Shown here: positions 36,564 to 46,139 of the stretch, piece by piece | How the letters are laid out: the number at the start of each line of letters is the position of its first letter | How positions within the stretch are numbered: position 1 is the stretch's first letter | Source: Baekduia soli | GTDB lineage: Bacteria > Actinomycetota > Thermoleophilia > Solirubrobacterales > Solirubrobacteraceae | Reading direction: 5' to 3' | DNA: 64,000 nucleotides | Assembly: GCF_007970665.1 (NCBI RefSeq) | Contig: NZ_CP042430.1 | Span: 2,046,001 to 2,110,000, forward strand | Notes under the pieces: generated by a model | What the model saw: only the letters and a program-made list of their open reading frames with translations | The model's database searches: none | What the model was told of the DNA's origin: nothing | Made by a program: the position numbers and the translations under genes

Positions 36564-36798
36564 TGGCCACCGTCCTGTTCGTGTGCCGGGCCGACGCCGG
36601 GCGCTCGCAGATGAGCGCCGCGCTGCTGCGACGGGCGGCCGCCGGCCGCCATCACGCGCTGGCGGCCGGCAGCAAGGCCGACCCCGGGGGCCACGTGCAC
36701 CCCCAGGTCGTCCGGGCCTCCTCGCCGAGCTCGATCGCGCCGCCGCCATGACGACCCTGCCACCGCCAGTCACACCCCGGGAGCCCGCCGTACCATGA
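36563..36798 (+). pseudogene. arsC: Truncated and frameshifted arsenate reductase (LMW-phosphatase type)
   Basis: The frame opens as a thioredoxin-type ArsC with the phosphatase loop [11 protein letters not shown] (C-x5-R-S) near residue 8 and the region [19 protein letters not shown]. After VVR the coding signal shifts by one base near 36720 to [18 protein letters not shown], ending at 36798, where the stop overlaps the next start. Even when joined it has only about 78 residues against about 130 for ArsC. It lacks the aspartate loop and redox cysteines of the C-terminal half. It is unlikely to reduce arsenate on its own. Confidence 0.75.
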
Positions 36799-37823
36799 CC
36801 CGCATCGCCATCAACGGCTTCGGCCGCATGGGCCGCCTCGCGCTGCGCGCGCTCTGGGGCCGGCCTGACCTCGGCCTCGAGGTCGTGCACGTCAACGAGG
36901 CCAAGGGCGGCGCGGGCACCGCCGCGCACCTGCTCGAGTTCGACTCCGTCCACGGGCGCTGGGCCCGCGAGGTCTACGGCGAGGGCGGCATGCTGCGGAT
37001 CGACGGCCACGCCCTGGGCTTCTCGGAGGCCGCCGAGCCGGGCGCCGTGGCCTGGAACGAGCACGGGGTCGAGCTCGTGCTGGAGTGCTCGGGCCGCTTC
37101 CGCACCATGGACGCCCTGGCCCCGTACTTCGCGCGCGGGGTCGGCAAGGTGGTCGTCGCCGCGCCGGTCGAGGACGACCGCGCGCTCAACGTCGTCGTCG
37201 GCGTCAACCACGACCGCTACGACCCCGCGGTGCACGACGTCGTCACCGCCGCCTCGTGCACGACGAACTGCCTGGCGCCGGTCGTCAAGGTGCTGCACGA
37301 GGGGCTGGGCATCCGCCGCGGCTCGATCACGACGCTGCACGACATGACGAACACCCAGACCGTCGTCGACGCGCCGCACAAGGACCTGCGGCGGGCCCGC
37401 GCGGCCTCGGTGTCGCTCATCCCGACCACGACGGGGTCGGCCACGGCGATCGGGCTGATCTTCCCCGAGCTGCAGGGCAAGCTGGACGGGCTCGCGGTGC
37501 GCGTCCCGCTCGTGAACGCCTCGCTCACCGACGCGGTCTTCGAGGTCGCCCGGCCCACGACGGTCGACGAGGTCAACGGGCTGCTGGCCGCGGCCGCGGC
37601 CGAGGGGCCGCTGGCCGGGATCCTCGGCTACGAGGAGCGCCCCCTGGTGTCGGTGGACTACGTCGACGACCCGCGCTCGGGCGTCGTCGACGCGCTCTCG
37701 ACGCTGGTCACCGACGGGACCCAGGTCAAGGTGCTGGCCTGGTACGACAACGAATGGGGCTACGCCAACCGCATGGTCGAGCTCGCGGGCATCGTCGCGG
37801 CCGGGGAGGCCGGCGGGCGATGA
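36795..37823 (+). CDS. ArsJ-associated glyceraldehyde-3-phosphate dehydrogenase
   Basis: The 342-residue enzyme starts [18 protein letters not shown] and has the catalytic cysteine in [18 protein letters not shown] near residue 155. The substrate-binding stretch [14 protein letters not shown] and the C-terminal [20 protein letters not shown] complete the fold. It is one gene away from acr3 and directly before arsJ, the known pair in which GAPDH uses arsenate in place of phosphate to make 1-arseno-3-phosphoglycerate. This is therefore a dedicated arsenate-detoxification copy, not the glycolytic one. It overlaps arsJ by 4 bp. Confidence 0.93.
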   Translation: MTRIAINGFGRMGRLALRALWGRPDLGLEVVHVNEAKGGAGTAAHLLEFDSVHGRWAREVYGEGGMLRIDGHALGFSEAAEPGAVAWNEHGVELVLECSGRFRTMDALAPYFARGVGKVVVAAPVEDDRALNVVVGVNHDRYDPAVHDVVTAASCTTNCLAPVVKVLHEGLGIRRGSITTLHDMTNTQTVVDAPHKDLRRARAASVSLIPTTTGSATAIGLIFPELQGKLDGLAVRVPLVNASLTDAVFEVARPTTVDEVNGLLAAAAAEGPLAGILGYEERPLVSVDYVDDPRSGVVDALSTLVTDGTQVKVLAWYDNEWGYANRMVELAGIVAAGEAGGR

Positions 37824-39094
37824 GCGCAGCCCCGAGCGCCGGGGTCACGCGGCCCCGTGGGGACCTGCGCAACTACGCGATCGTCACCGGCGCCTACTGG
37901 GCCGACACGATCGCCGACGGCGCCAGCCGCATGCTGGTGCTGTTCTTCTTCTACGAGCGGGGCTACAGCCCGTTCAAGGTGGCGATGCTGTTCCTCTTCT
38001 ACGAGGTCTTCGGCATCATCACCAACCTGGTCGGCGGGTTCGTCGCCGCCCGCTTCGGCCTCAGGGCGACGCTGCTGATGGGCCTGGGGACCCAGCTCGT
38101 GGCGCTCGGGATGCTCGCCGTCGTCCCCGCCGGCTGGCTCGTGGTGGCCTACGTGATGGCCGCACAGGCGCTGTCGGGCATCGCCAAGGACCTGACGAAG
38201 ATGAGCTCCAAGAGCGCGGTCAAGCTCGTCGTGCCCGGCGACGCCCCCGGAGCGCTCTACAAGTGGGTCGCGATCCTCACCGGCTCCAAGAACGCGCTGA
38301 AGGGCGTCGGCTTCTTCCTGGGTGCGCTGCTGCTCAGCGTGATCGGGTTCCGCAGCGCGCTGGCCGTGCTGATGGTGCTGGTCGCCACCGGGCTGGTCAC
38401 GGTGGTCGTCGCGATGCGGGGCGACCTCGGCCGTCCCGACGCCAAGGCGAAGTTCCGCCACATGTTCTCCAACACCCGCGCCGTCAACGTCCTGGCGGGT
38501 GCACGCATCTTCCTGTTCGCCTCGCGGGACGTCTGGTTCGTCGTGGGCCTGCCGGTGTTCTTCCGCACCGAGCACGGCTGGTCGTTCTGGATGGCGGGCG
38601 GCTTCCTCGCGGTCTGGACGATCGGCTACGGCGTCGTGCAGGCCGCTGCACCGAACCTCCTGCGGCGACGGTCGGCGCGCGCGGGCGGCGATCCCGACGG
38701 GCGGACGGCGACGGGCCTGGCCTTCGTCCTGGCGCTGTTCCCGGCGGCGATCGCGGCGACGATGGCCGCCGGTGCCGACCCGGTGACGGTCATCGTCGTG
38801 GGCCTGCTGGCGTTCGGCGTCGTCTTCGCCCTGAACTCCGCCGTGCACTCCTACCTCATCCTGGCCTACGCCGAAGGCGACAAGGTCGCCATGAACGTCG
38901 GCTTCTACTACATGGCCAACGCTGGCGGGCGCCTGGCGGGCACGGTGCTCTCCGGGGCGCTGTACCAGTGGCAGGGCCTGCAGGCCTGCCTGTGGGCCTC
39001 GGCCGCGTTCGTGCTGGCGGCGGGGGCGTTGTCACGGCTGCTGCCCGGCGAGGCACCGAGCGCGACGCCGGGTCCTCAGCCGGCGTTGTTGTAG
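37820..39094 (+). CDS. arsJ: ArsJ organoarsenical efflux MFS permease
   Basis: The 424-residue major facilitator protein opens [20 protein letters not shown] and has about 12 hydrophobic helices, including [20 protein letters not shown] and [36 protein letters not shown] is a highly characteristic ArsJ stretch. It exports 1-arseno-3-phosphoglycerate made by the adjacent GAPDH, so the pair removes arsenate without reduction. Its 3' end overlaps the convergent phosphoesterase gene by 19 bp. Confidence 0.93.
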   Translation: MSAAPSAGVTRPRGDLRNYAIVTGAYWADTIADGASRMLVLFFFYERGYSPFKVAMLFLFYEVFGIITNLVGGFVAARFGLRATLLMGLGTQLVALGMLAVVPAGWLVVAYVMAAQALSGIAKDLTKMSSKSAVKLVVPGDAPGALYKWVAILTGSKNALKGVGFFLGALLLSVIGFRSALAVLMVLVATGLVTVVVAMRGDLGRPDAKAKFRHMFSNTRAVNVLAGARIFLFASRDVWFVVGLPVFFRTEHGWSFWMAGGFLAVWTIGYGVVQAAAPNLLRRRSARAGGDPDGRTATGLAFVLALFPAAIAATMAAGADPVTVIVVGLLAFGVVFALNSAVHSYLILAYAEGDKVAMNVGFYYMANAGGRLAGTVLSGALYQWQGLQACLWASAAFVLAAGALSRLLPGEAPSATPGPQPALL

Positions 39095-40896
39095 ACGGCC
39101 TTGTCGAACGACGGCAGCGACGGATCGCCGGCGAGGCCGAGATGGTCCAGCCCGAACAGGTCCTCGATGCTGCGCAGCAGCGAGTAGTGGTTGTAGGAGT
39201 CGGAGATGTTCGTGCTCCCGGGCTTGACGAACGCGGAGAGCAGGAGCAGCCCGACCCGACCGCCGCCCGGGGGCGCCGGAGCGAGGGTCCCGTCGGGCGT
39301 GGTGGCGCTCGCGGGAGCCGTCGTGCTGCCGGCCGTCGCCGTGCTCGCCGGCGCGGCGCTGCTCCCCGCGGGCAGGGCGCCGCCGGCGGGATCCACCGCC
39401 ACGTCGACGGCCGCGGGATCGACCGCGCTCGGATCGCCCGGTGCCGTGACGCTCGGGCCGGGTACGGGCGTGCTCGCCGGCGTGGTCGTCGACGACGCCA
39501 CGAGGTTGGGGTAGTCCGGTGTGTTGCAGCACGACCCCGCGTCGGCGTTCGGGCCCGTCTGCGGTGCCTGGTCGGACGTGATCGCGATCAGGCCGCCGTC
39601 CTGGTAGGCCGCCGAGCGCATGATCCGCGGCACGAGCGTCCTGAGGAACCCGTCTGCCGCGGCCAGCCCGGCCGGCTGTCCCGGCGCGCAGGGCACGTCG
39701 CTGCCGTCGTGGCAGCGGCTCGGCACGATGTAGGACACCGACGGCGTCGTCGCCGCCGACGTCAGGTCGAGGTCGAGCTGGGACAGCGCGACGTCGTCCT
39801 GGGCGCACGCCGTCCCGTCGGTCAGGCCGTGGAAGTACACGAAGGGGTTGCGCCAGGTCACGTAGGCGTCGCCCGGCCGGGGCGACTGCTCGGCGTCGAG
39901 GGTGCCCGGCGCCGGATGCCGGCAGGTCGTGGGTGCCTCGGGCGGGCCGTTGCCCAGATCCTCGACATAGGCCTTCCAGCTCCTGTGCGCGGCATCGAGC
40001 TGGCTGGCCAGCGTCCCGGTTGCCGCCGGGTACACGCAGCCGTCGCCGAGCACCTGCTGTCCCTGGCCGACGGTCGCCGGGACGATGTCCGCGTACTGGG
40101 GGCAGTTGGCGGTCGTCTGCGCCGTGGGCCCCTGGCCGCTGATGAGCGCGATCCCGTTGGCCAGCTCGCTCTGGGCCACCCCGTAGTAGTTGGCGATGAG
40201 CTCGCCCTTGCCGGTCAGCGTCCTGGCCAGGTACGGCGCCGCCGATCGGCTGCCGAACGTCGCGTCGTAGCCGTGGGCCGAGAGCACGATGAGGAAGACG
40301 TGCTTGACGGGGGGCGGGATCGTGCCGTCGCCGGCCGAGCTGTCGGGGGCTCCGTCCGGGGGGGTGGCCGGCTCCTCGGTCGTCGTGGCGGGGGCCGAGG
40401 ACGCGTCGCTCGAGCCCGCATCCGGGCTCGGGGCGGGGGCGCTGTCGGGCACGATGGGCGGCACCGGAGCGGGCACGGGCGCCGGAGCCGGCGCAGCCGG
40501 CGGGGAGGAGAGGGCGACGAGCACCGGCGCGCTGGCCTCGCTCGGCGCGGTCGGGCTGAGGAACGAGCCCAACAGCACGCCCGCGGCCAGCAGGCCCATC
40601 ACCGCGATCGCCGCGACCCGCGGCGCGGGCATCGACCAGCCGTCGGGCGGCGCGTCGGCGTGGTCCTCCGCATCGGTGGAGGCGATGGCGCCGACCGAGC
40701 CGAGCAGGCCCGCGATGCCCGGCGGCAGCGCGCCGTGCCGGGCGCCGCAGTCCAGGCAGTAGCGCTGATCGCCGGCCAGCGCGGCGCCGCACTCCGCGCA
40801 GGCGCGGACGGACGCGACCGGGGCGCGCGGATCGGGCGGGGGCAGGGACACGCAGGGCGGCACTCTGCCGTGCCCCCACGTCCGCGCTGTGAACAT
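39076..40896 (-). CDS. Membrane-tethered phosphoesterase (phospholipase C/acid phosphatase family) with N-terminal zinc ribbon
   Basis: The 606-residue protein starts with a zinc ribbon (CAECGAALAGDQRYCLDCG, about residues 33-51), then a single membrane helix near residue 90 (VAAIAVMGLLAAGVLLGSFL) and a Pro/Ala/Ser linker. A PF04185-like phosphoesterase domain begins at KHVFLIVLSAHGYDATFG near 204. ANYYGVAQSELANGIALISG, ITSDQAPQTGPNADAGSCCN and YNHYSLLRSIEDLFGLD are also typical. A second low-complexity stretch interrupts the domain at about 450-535. The ribbon should face the cytosol and the enzyme the outside. The start could be ATG 40896 or GTG 40863; the former overlaps a PHO-like repeat. 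A phosphate-scavenging role is inferred from context. Confidence 0.82.
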   Translation of the reverse strand: MFTARTWGHGRVPPCVSLPPPDPRAPVASVRACAECGAALAGDQRYCLDCGARHGALPPGIAGLLGSVGAIASTDAEDHADAPPDGWSMPAPRVAAIAVMGLLAAGVLLGSFLSPTAPSEASAPVLVALSSPPAAPAPAPVPAPVPPIVPDSAPAPSPDAGSSDASSAPATTTEEPATPPDGAPDSSAGDGTIPPPVKHVFLIVLSAHGYDATFGSRSAAPYLARTLTGKGELIANYYGVAQSELANGIALISGQGPTAQTTANCPQYADIVPATVGQGQQVLGDGCVYPAATGTLASQLDAAHRSWKAYVEDLGNGPPEAPTTCRHPAPGTLDAEQSPRPGDAYVTWRNPFVYFHGLTDGTACAQDDVALSQLDLDLTSAATTPSVSYIVPSRCHDGSDVPCAPGQPAGLAAADGFLRTLVPRIMRSAAYQDGGLIAITSDQAPQTGPNADAGSCCNTPDYPNLVASSTTTPASTPVPGPSVTAPGDPSAVDPAAVDVAVDPAGGALPAGSSAAPASTATAGSTTAPASATTPDGTLAPAPPGGGRVGLLLLSAFVKPGSTNISDSYNHYSLLRSIEDLFGLDHLGLAGDPSLPSFDKAVYNNAG

Positions 40897-40946
40897 CCGG
40901 AGACGCCGCCGGCGGCAACCGTTGTTTCACAACTTCGCAACGCACG
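40884..40946. promoter_or_regulatory. PHO-box-like elements between phosphoesterase and zinc-ribbon genes
   Basis: On the minus strand GTTCACAGCGC lies at 40894-40884, the same unit as the first repeat of the ppk box, but alone. On the plus strand GGCAACCGTTG, TTTCACAACTT and CGCAACGCACG (40914-40946) stand in 11-bp phase, close to the pattern at 47691-47723. The sequence GTGAACATCC also recurs at 52404. Together these suggest phosphate control of one or both divergent genes, with less certainty than at the pst or ppk sites. Confidence 0.5.
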
Positions 40947-41005
40947 GCCCTCAGACTGCTCCTCCACGACCCGGCGCACGCTCTGGGCGCCCGGTCGCGC
41001 ACACC

Positions 41006-41599
41006 ATGGACAGCACCATCACCTCCACCACGGACGTCATGCCCACGCTGCTGGCGCCGGTCTCGGCCGATCTCTGCGCCGCGTGCGGATCCCGCCTGGC
41101 CACCGACCAGCGCTACTGCCTGGAGTGCGGGGAGCGCCGGGGCGACCCGCGGCTTCCGGTCATGAACGGCAGGCCGCCCGAACCGCTGCCCCTCCAGGCT
41201 CCGCCGGCGCGGGCCCGGGGCTCGCGCGTCTCGTCCGGCAGCACCCTGATCGCCGGCATCGGCACGCTCCTGCTCGCCGTCGGGGTCGGCGTCCTCATCG
41301 GGCGCTCGAACACCAGCGACCAGTCCGCCAAGGCCCCGCCGGTCCAGGTCGTGACCCTGGCCGGGGGCGGTGGCGCCGTGGCCGCGGGGTCGCCGGTGGC
41401 GAGCACGTCGACGCCGGCCTCCTCCGGCGCCACCGCGAGCTCCAAGGCCAAGAAGACGACCGACAGCGCGGCCAAGGCGGCCGGCGCCACGACCAGGGCG
41501 GCGGCCAAGACGCCGCCGAAGGTCGTCCAGGTCGGAAGCTCCGGCACGGGCAAGGGCTACAAGAACGGCAAGTTCACCGGCGACTTCTTCGGCCCGTGA
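41006..41599 (+). CDS. Zinc-ribbon, single-pass membrane protein of unknown function
   Basis: The 197-residue protein has a zinc ribbon near residues 24-44 (CAACGSRLATDQRYCLECG) almost identical to that of the divergent phosphoesterase. A proline-rich segment, one membrane helix near residue 80 (LIAGIGTLLLAVGVGVLIG) and a long Ala/Thr/Lys-rich outer region follow, and it ends with SGTGKGYKNGKFTGDFFGP. It lacks any catalytic domain. The shared ribbon and shared upstream region suggest it works with the phosphoesterase, perhaps through a common cytosolic partner. ATG 41006 was chosen because the ribbon follows soon after. Confidence 0.75.
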   Translation: MDSTITSTTDVMPTLLAPVSADLCAACGSRLATDQRYCLECGERRGDPRLPVMNGRPPEPLPLQAPPARARGSRVSSGSTLIAGIGTLLLAVGVGVLIGRSNTSDQSAKAPPVQVVTLAGGGGAVAAGSPVASTSTPASSGATASSKAKKTTDSAAKAAGATTRAAAKTPPKVVQVGSSGTGKGYKNGKFTGDFFGP

Positions 41600-41633
41600 G
41601 CGTCGACCCCGACACGAGGCAGGTCCACGAGCG

Positions 41634-42065
41634 ATGATCAAGCGCACCCTCGACGCCCGGCGGCTGCGGCGCGCGCACGCGCACGGCCTCGCGCCGGCCC
41701 CGACCGCTCCGCTTCCGCCGGTCCTGGCCGCCGCCCCGGACGACCGCAGCGTCGATCTCCGCCGCCGCCGGGAGCAGCTGACGGCCCAGGTCGCCGAGTT
41801 GCAGTGGGACCTCGGCGGCCTCGTGTACGAGATGGCCGTCCGCAACCGGATCCGCACCGATGTCCTCGTCCGGCGCGCCGCGGCCCTGCAGGAGGCCGAG
41901 TCCGAGCTCGGCGAGGTCGAGCGCATCTTGCGCATGGAGGAGACGGGCGCCGCCGGATCGTGCCTGGTCTGCCGCGCGCCGCACAGCGGCGGCGCCGTGT
42001 TCTGTTGGCAGTGCGGCGCCGGGCTGCTCGAGCAGGTCTCCAGCGACGCGATCGCCGCGTCCTAG
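41634..42065 (+). CDS. Coiled-coil protein with C-terminal zinc ribbon
   Basis: The 143-residue soluble protein has a basic start ([18 protein letters not shown]) and a central coiled coil ([20 protein letters not shown] then [18 protein letters not shown]). A C-terminal ribbon follows, [19 protein letters not shown]. It lies 34 bp after the zinc-ribbon membrane protein on the same strand, so it is probably co-transcribed, and its stop overlaps the convergent pstB stop by 4 bp. Two genes in a row with zinc ribbons suggest a small protein-interaction module. No function is known. Confidence 0.7.
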   Translation: MIKRTLDARRLRRAHAHGLAPAPTAPLPPVLAAAPDDRSVDLRRRREQLTAQVAELQWDLGGLVYEMAVRNRIRTDVLVRRAAALQEAESELGEVERILRMEETGAAGSCLVCRAPHSGGAVFCWQCGAGLLEQVSSDAIAAS

Positions 42066-42958
42066 CCGAAGCGACCGCTGACGTAGTCCCGGGTCCGCGT
42101 GTCGGCGGCCCGGCCGAAGATGACCTCGGTGTCGTCGTACTCGACCAGGGTGCCGACCCGGCGGTCGTCGATCACGTCCAGGCTGAAGAAGGCGGTCCGG
42201 TCGGCGACGCGCGCGGCCTGCTGCATGTTGTGCGTGACGATGACGATCGTGTAGCGGCGTTTGAGGGTGTGCATCAGGTCCTCGATCGCGGCGGTGGCGA
42301 TCGGGTCCAGCGCCGACGCCGGCTCGTCGAGCAGCAGCACGTCGGGCTCGATGGCGATCGCCCGTGCGATGCACAGCCGCTGCTGCTGTCCGCCCGAGAG
42401 CCCCAGCGCGCTCTGGCGCAGCCGGTCCTTGACCTCGTCCCAGAGCGCCGCCCCGCGCAGCGCCTTCTCGACGCGCTCGTCCAGGTCCGACTTCATCCCG
42501 AGGTTGCGCGGCGCCCAGGCGATGTTGTCGTAGATGGACTTCGGGAACGGGTTGGGCTTCTGGAAGACCATGCCGATGCGGCGCCGGACCTCGACGCGGT
42601 CGACGCCTCCGCCGTAGACGTCGTGCCCGCGGTAGAGGACCTGTCCGTCCAGCGTGAAGCCCTTGACGGAGTCGTTGAGGCGGTTGAGGCTGCGCAGGAA
42701 CGTCGACTTGCCGCAGCCCGACGGGCCGATGATCGCGGTGACCAGGTTGCCGTAGATCTTCACGTCGACCCCCGCGATGGCGGGCTTGCCCCCGTAGGAG
42801 ACCTTGACGTCGCGCGCCTCGAAGACCACCTGGCGCGGTGCCCGCCGCGCGCCTGCCATCCCCTCGGCGCTGGGCAGCGGCCCGGTCCGGATCCGCAGCC
42901 GCGCCGGGACGGCGTCGTCGCCCACGCCCGGGCGGCCGTCCAGCCCCGAGGCGGTCAT
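42062..42958 (-). CDS. pstB: Phosphate ABC transporter ATP-binding protein
   Basis: The 298-residue ATPase has Walker [21 protein letters not shown]-loop [15 protein letters not shown], signature [16 protein letters not shown], Walker [14 protein letters not shown] and switch [17 protein letters not shown]. All are diagnostic for PstB. A 45-residue N-terminal extension precedes the fold. It is the last gene of pstCAB on the minus strand, with start overlapping the pstA stop (ATGA). It powers high-affinity phosphate import. Confidence 0.95.
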   Translation of the reverse strand: MTASGLDGRPGVGDDAVPARLRIRTGPLPSAEGMAGARRAPRQVVFEARDVKVSYGGKPAIAGVDVKIYGNLVTAIIGPSGCGKSTFLRSLNRLNDSVKGFTLDGQVLYRGHDVYGGGVDRVEVRRRIGMVFQKPNPFPKSIYDNIAWAPRNLGMKSDLDERVEKALRGAALWDEVKDRLRQSALGLSGGQQQRLCIARAIAIEPDVLLLDEPASALDPIATAAIEDLMHTLKRRYTIVIVTHNMQQAARVADRTAFFSLDVIDDRRVGTLVEYDDTEVIFGRAADTRTRDYVSGRFG

Positions 42959-43866
42959 GCCGACACCTTGGACTGGCTGCGCGCGAGCACGGCACGGGCC
43001 AGGACGTTGGTCGCGAGGATGAACACGAGGAGCACGAGGGCCGCGCCCCAGGCGCGCTCGTAGCCTGACGGGTCGGCCTGCTCTGAGAGGGTGAAGATCG
43101 ACACGGGGATGTTGGCCAGCGCGTGGCCGAAGGGATTGGTGTTCATGGAGGTGTTGAAGATGGACGTCGCGAAGATGAGCGGTGCGGTCTCCCCGGCGGC
43201 GCGCGCAATGGCCAGGACCACGCCGGTGACGATGCCGCCGAGGGCACTGGGGACGACGATGCCCAGCACGCTGCGCCAGCGGCTGACCCCCAGCGCATCC
43301 GCGGCCTCCCGCAACTGGGGCGGGACGAGCAGCAGCATCTCCTGCGTCGCGCGGGCGATCAGCGGGATCATGATGATGGCCAGCGCGAACGAGCCGGCGA
43401 AGCCGCTCTGGCCGTGCCCGGCGACGAGCAGGCCGAAGACGAACAGGCCGATGACGATCGACGGCAGGCCGTTGAGCATGTCCAGCGCGAGCCGGATCGG
43501 CCGGGCGGTGCGCGGGCGCGCGAACTCGGTCACGTAGATCGCCACGAGGATGCCGACCGGGGTCGCGATCGCCGTGGCCAGCAGCACGATGATGGCGGTG
43601 CCGACGATGGCGGGCGCGATGCCGCCGCCCGGGCCGCCGAACAGCGGCGGCGACTTCGTCAGGAAGTCGACGGTGATCGCGCCGCCCCCACGCTTGACGA
43701 CCGCGAAGACCAGAATGCCCAGGACGGCCACGGCCAGCAGCGCCGCCGCCGTCGCCCCGGCCTCGGCCAGCACGTTGACCACGCCTCGCCACCGCAGGTT
43801 CCCCGAGGCGGTCAGCGGGGCCTCGGGGTCGAACGGCCGCGGCGCGTCGTCGAGCGCGTCGGTCAT
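42955..43866 (-). CDS. pstA: Phosphate ABC transporter permease PstA
   Basis: The 303-residue permease has six predicted helices. The PstA pattern is seen in [40 protein letters not shown] and the EAA loop [20 protein letters not shown], followed by [18 protein letters not shown]. The start ATG 43866 overlaps the pstC stop. It forms the membrane channel with PstC. Confidence 0.95.
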   Translation of the reverse strand: MTDALDDAPRPFDPEAPLTASGNLRWRGVVNVLAEAGATAAALLAVAVLGILVFAVVKRGGGAITVDFLTKSPPLFGGPGGGIAPAIVGTAIIVLLATAIATPVGILVAIYVTEFARPRTARPIRLALDMLNGLPSIVIGLFVFGLLVAGHGQSGFAGSFALAIIMIPLIARATQEMLLLVPPQLREAADALGVSRWRSVLGIVVPSALGGIVTGVVLAIARAAGETAPLIFATSIFNTSMNTNPFGHALANIPVSIFTLSEQADPSGYERAWGAALVLLVFILATNVLARAVLARSQSKVSA

Positions 43867-44852
43867 CGGCCGGCCTGCCTCTGGACGTCGTAGCGGCGTC
43901 CGATCCACTGCGCCGCGAGGTTCGTGGTGAGCCCGATGACGAGCAGGATCAGGGCCAGATAGAACAGCGACGACGTCTGCAGCTTGGTCGACGCCCCCTG
44001 GAACTGGTTGGCGATGCGGCTGGCGAGCGTGTCGCCGGTGGTGAAGAGGGAGGTGTGGACCTCGTTGCCCGCACCGATCACCTGGGTGACGGCGATGGCC
44101 TCGCCGAGCGCCCGGCCGAGGCCGAGGCAGGCGGCGGAGGCGACCCCCGACGCGGTCGAGGGGAGGATGACGCCGCGGACGATCTCCCAGCGCGTGGCGC
44201 CCAGCGCGGCCGCGCCGTCCTGCAGCTCACGGGGGACCGTGCGGAACAGGTCGCGGCTGATCGAGGCGATGATCGGGACGATCATGACCGTCAGGATCAG
44301 ACCGGCGGTGAACAGGCTGCTGCCGCTGCTCGACGGTGGACCGAACAGCGGGATGAAGCCCAGCGTCCGGTGCAGCCACGGCTCGATGTGGTCCCGGAGG
44401 AACGGGCCGAGCACGAGGATGCCCCAGAAGCCGAGGATCACGCTCGGGATGGCGGCCAGCATCTCGACCAGGGCGCCGACGACGCCGCGCACCCCGCGCG
44501 GGGCCAGCAGGCTCAGGTAGAGGCCGATGGCGACCGAGACCGGCGTGGCGATCAGCAGCGCCATCGCCGAGCTGACGGCCGTGCCGAACAGCAGCGTCGT
44601 GGCGCCGAAGACGTCGAAGTTGGGCTTCCACTGGCTGTGGACCAGGAACCCGAGCCCGAAGTGCGACAGCGCCAGGCGCGAGCCGCTGACGAGCTGATAG
44701 GTGATCTCGAGGATCAGCGCGCACGTCAGCAGGGCCGCGAGGATGGCCAGGCCGCGCAGCAGCGAGTTGCCGAGTCGGTCGTTGACCCTCGGGGTCACAC
44801 GCGCTCGTGCGCGCCGGCGCGGAGGCGCCCCAGGACCGACCGTCACGGACAT
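43863..44852 (-). CDS. pstC: Phosphate ABC transporter permease PstC
   Basis: The 329-residue permease carries [20 protein letters not shown], the loop [40 protein letters not shown] and the EAA loop [20 protein letters not shown], then [19 protein letters not shown]. The start was placed at ATG 44852 ([11 protein letters not shown]) because upstream sequence is the shared regulatory region. It is divergent from pstS across 153 bp containing a PHO box. With PstA it forms the phosphate channel. Confidence 0.93.
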   Translation of the reverse strand: MSVTVGPGAPPRRRARARVTPRVNDRLGNSLLRGLAILAALLTCALILEITYQLVSGSRLALSHFGLGFLVHSQWKPNFDVFGATTLLFGTAVSSAMALLIATPVSVAIGLYLSLLAPRGVRGVVGALVEMLAAIPSVILGFWGILVLGPFLRDHIEPWLHRTLGFIPLFGPPSSSGSSLFTAGLILTVMIVPIIASISRDLFRTVPRELQDGAAALGATRWEIVRGVILPSTASGVASAACLGLGRALGEAIAVTQVIGAGNEVHTSLFTTGDTLASRIANQFQGASTKLQTSSLFYLALILLVIGLTTNLAAQWIGRRYDVQRQAGR

Positions 44853-44893
44853 TGCGCCGCAGACTAGATGGGCGACGGACGCCCGAACCGCTC

Positions 44894-44948
44894 GTTCACC
44901 GCTTGTGCACACGCCGGAAACAACCTCACAACAGGTTGTGCACCTGTG
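44894..44948 (+). promoter_or_regulatory. PHO box between pstC and pstS
   Basis: Five 11-bp units can be phased: GTTCACCGCTT (44894-44904), GTGCACACGCC (44905-44915), GGAAACAACCT (44916-44926), CACAACAGGTT (44927-44937) and GTGCACCTGTG (44938-44948). The first two carry the GTTCAC-like core and the others are degenerate. It lies between divergent pstC and pstS and could drive both. Confidence 0.7.
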
Positions 44949-45005
44949 GACCGTGATGCTCGCCCCCGACAACGAACACCCTCACTCGAGGCGAAAGGGA
45001 ACAAC

Positions 45006-46040
45006 GTGAACCGCAGTAGGTTCCTCGGTCTTACGCTCGCGGTCCTGACCGCGAGCGCGTCGGGAGGCATCGCGTCCAGCGCGATGGCCTCCGACGCCAA
45101 CGGCTCGCTCACCGGCGCCGGCTCCACCCTCGTAGCACCGCTGATGAGCAACTGGGCTCAGGACTTCGAGGCCAGGCACAGCATCACGGTCACCTACGGG
45201 GCCGTCGGCTCCGGTGCCGGGATCTCGCAGATCTCGGCCCGCACGGTCGACTTCGGGGCGTCCGACGCTCCGCTGACGCCGGCGCAGGCGCAGACCTGCA
45301 ACGGCTGCGTGCAGGTTCCCTGGGGGCTGACGGCCACCGCGGTCGCCTTCAACGTCAAGGGCGTCAAGCGCCTCAACCTGAGCCCGGCCATCGTCGCCAA
45401 GATCTACCTGGGCACGATCACCAACTGGAACGATCGCGGGATCAAGAAGCTCAACCCGGGCGTCAAGCTCCCCAACCTGGGGATCACCCCGATCTACCGC
45501 AGCGACGGATCGGGCGACACGTACGCCTTCACCGACCTGATGCAGCGGGTCAGCGCTCCCTGGAAGGCGAAGGTCGGCAACGCGACGGCCGTGAGCTTCC
45601 CCAAGGGCGTCGGCGGGAAGGGCAACGACGGCGTGACGGCGGTGCTCGGCTCGACCAACGGCGGGATCGCCTACATCTCGGCGGCCTACGTCATCGCGCA
45701 CGGGCTCAGCGTCGCGGCGCTGCAGAACCAGGCCGGGAAGTTCGTGTACCCGAACCTGAAGAACATCTCGGCGGCGGCGAGCGTCGTCAAGCGCGTCCCG
45801 GCGAGCAACGAGATGCACATCGTCAACCCGCCCAAGCGCCTCAAGCTCGCCTACCCGCTCTCGACGTTCACGTACGCGATCGTGCCGAAGAGCTCGCCGA
45901 AGGCCAGCTCCATCCGGCTCTTCGTGCTGTACGCGATGGGCATCGGCCAGAAGTTCGGCCCGGCGCTGGACTTCGCCCCGATCCCGGGCGTCGTCTACAA
46001 GGCTGGCGTGGCCACCGTCAACCGGCTCCAGCAGGGCTGA
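45006..46040 (+). CDS. pstS: Phosphate-binding protein PstS (first copy)
   Basis: The 344-residue protein has a signal peptide (FLGLTLAVLTASASGGIASS) without a clear lipobox cysteine. The PstS fold follows: GAGSTLVAPLMSNWAQDF, the phosphate-binding stretch GSGAGISQISARTVDFGASD, IYLGTITNWNDRGIKKLNPG, and the second site YRSDGSGDTYAFTDLMQRVS and GKGNDGVTAVLGSTNGGIAY. All ligand serine, threonine and aspartate positions appear present. GTG 45006 follows GAAAGGGA. It captures phosphate for the divergent PstCAB. It differs from the second copy in lacking a lipobox, so it may be free or held otherwise. Confidence 0.93.
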   Translation: MNRSRFLGLTLAVLTASASGGIASSAMASDANGSLTGAGSTLVAPLMSNWAQDFEARHSITVTYGAVGSGAGISQISARTVDFGASDAPLTPAQAQTCNGCVQVPWGLTATAVAFNVKGVKRLNLSPAIVAKIYLGTITNWNDRGIKKLNPGVKLPNLGITPIYRSDGSGDTYAFTDLMQRVSAPWKAKVGNATAVSFPKGVGGKGNDGVTAVLGSTNGGIAYISAAYVIAHGLSVAALQNQAGKFVYPNLKNISAAASVVKRVPASNEMHIVNPPKRLKLAYPLSTFTYAIVPKSSPKASSIRLFVLYAMGIGQKFGPALDFAPIPGVVYKAGVATVNRLQQG

Positions 46041-46077
46041 CGGTCACCGGCCACCGCACCGCGGTCACCGGGCCGGT

Positions 46078-46139
46078 GTGGGACCTCTCGGGTCCCGCGC
46101 CGGCCCTCGGTGCGTCCGGGGACGGCTCAGGGCCGTCCC
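46078..46139. terminator. Hairpin cluster between convergent pstS and CYTH genes
   Basis: Two stem-loops lie between and over the stops: GGGACC-TCTCG-GGTCCC near 46080, and GGGACGGC-TCAGG-GCCGTCCC at 46119-46139, an 8-bp perfect stem. There is no T-run, as usual in very GC-rich genomes. The position between converging genes suggests a bidirectional terminator. Confidence 0.5.
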
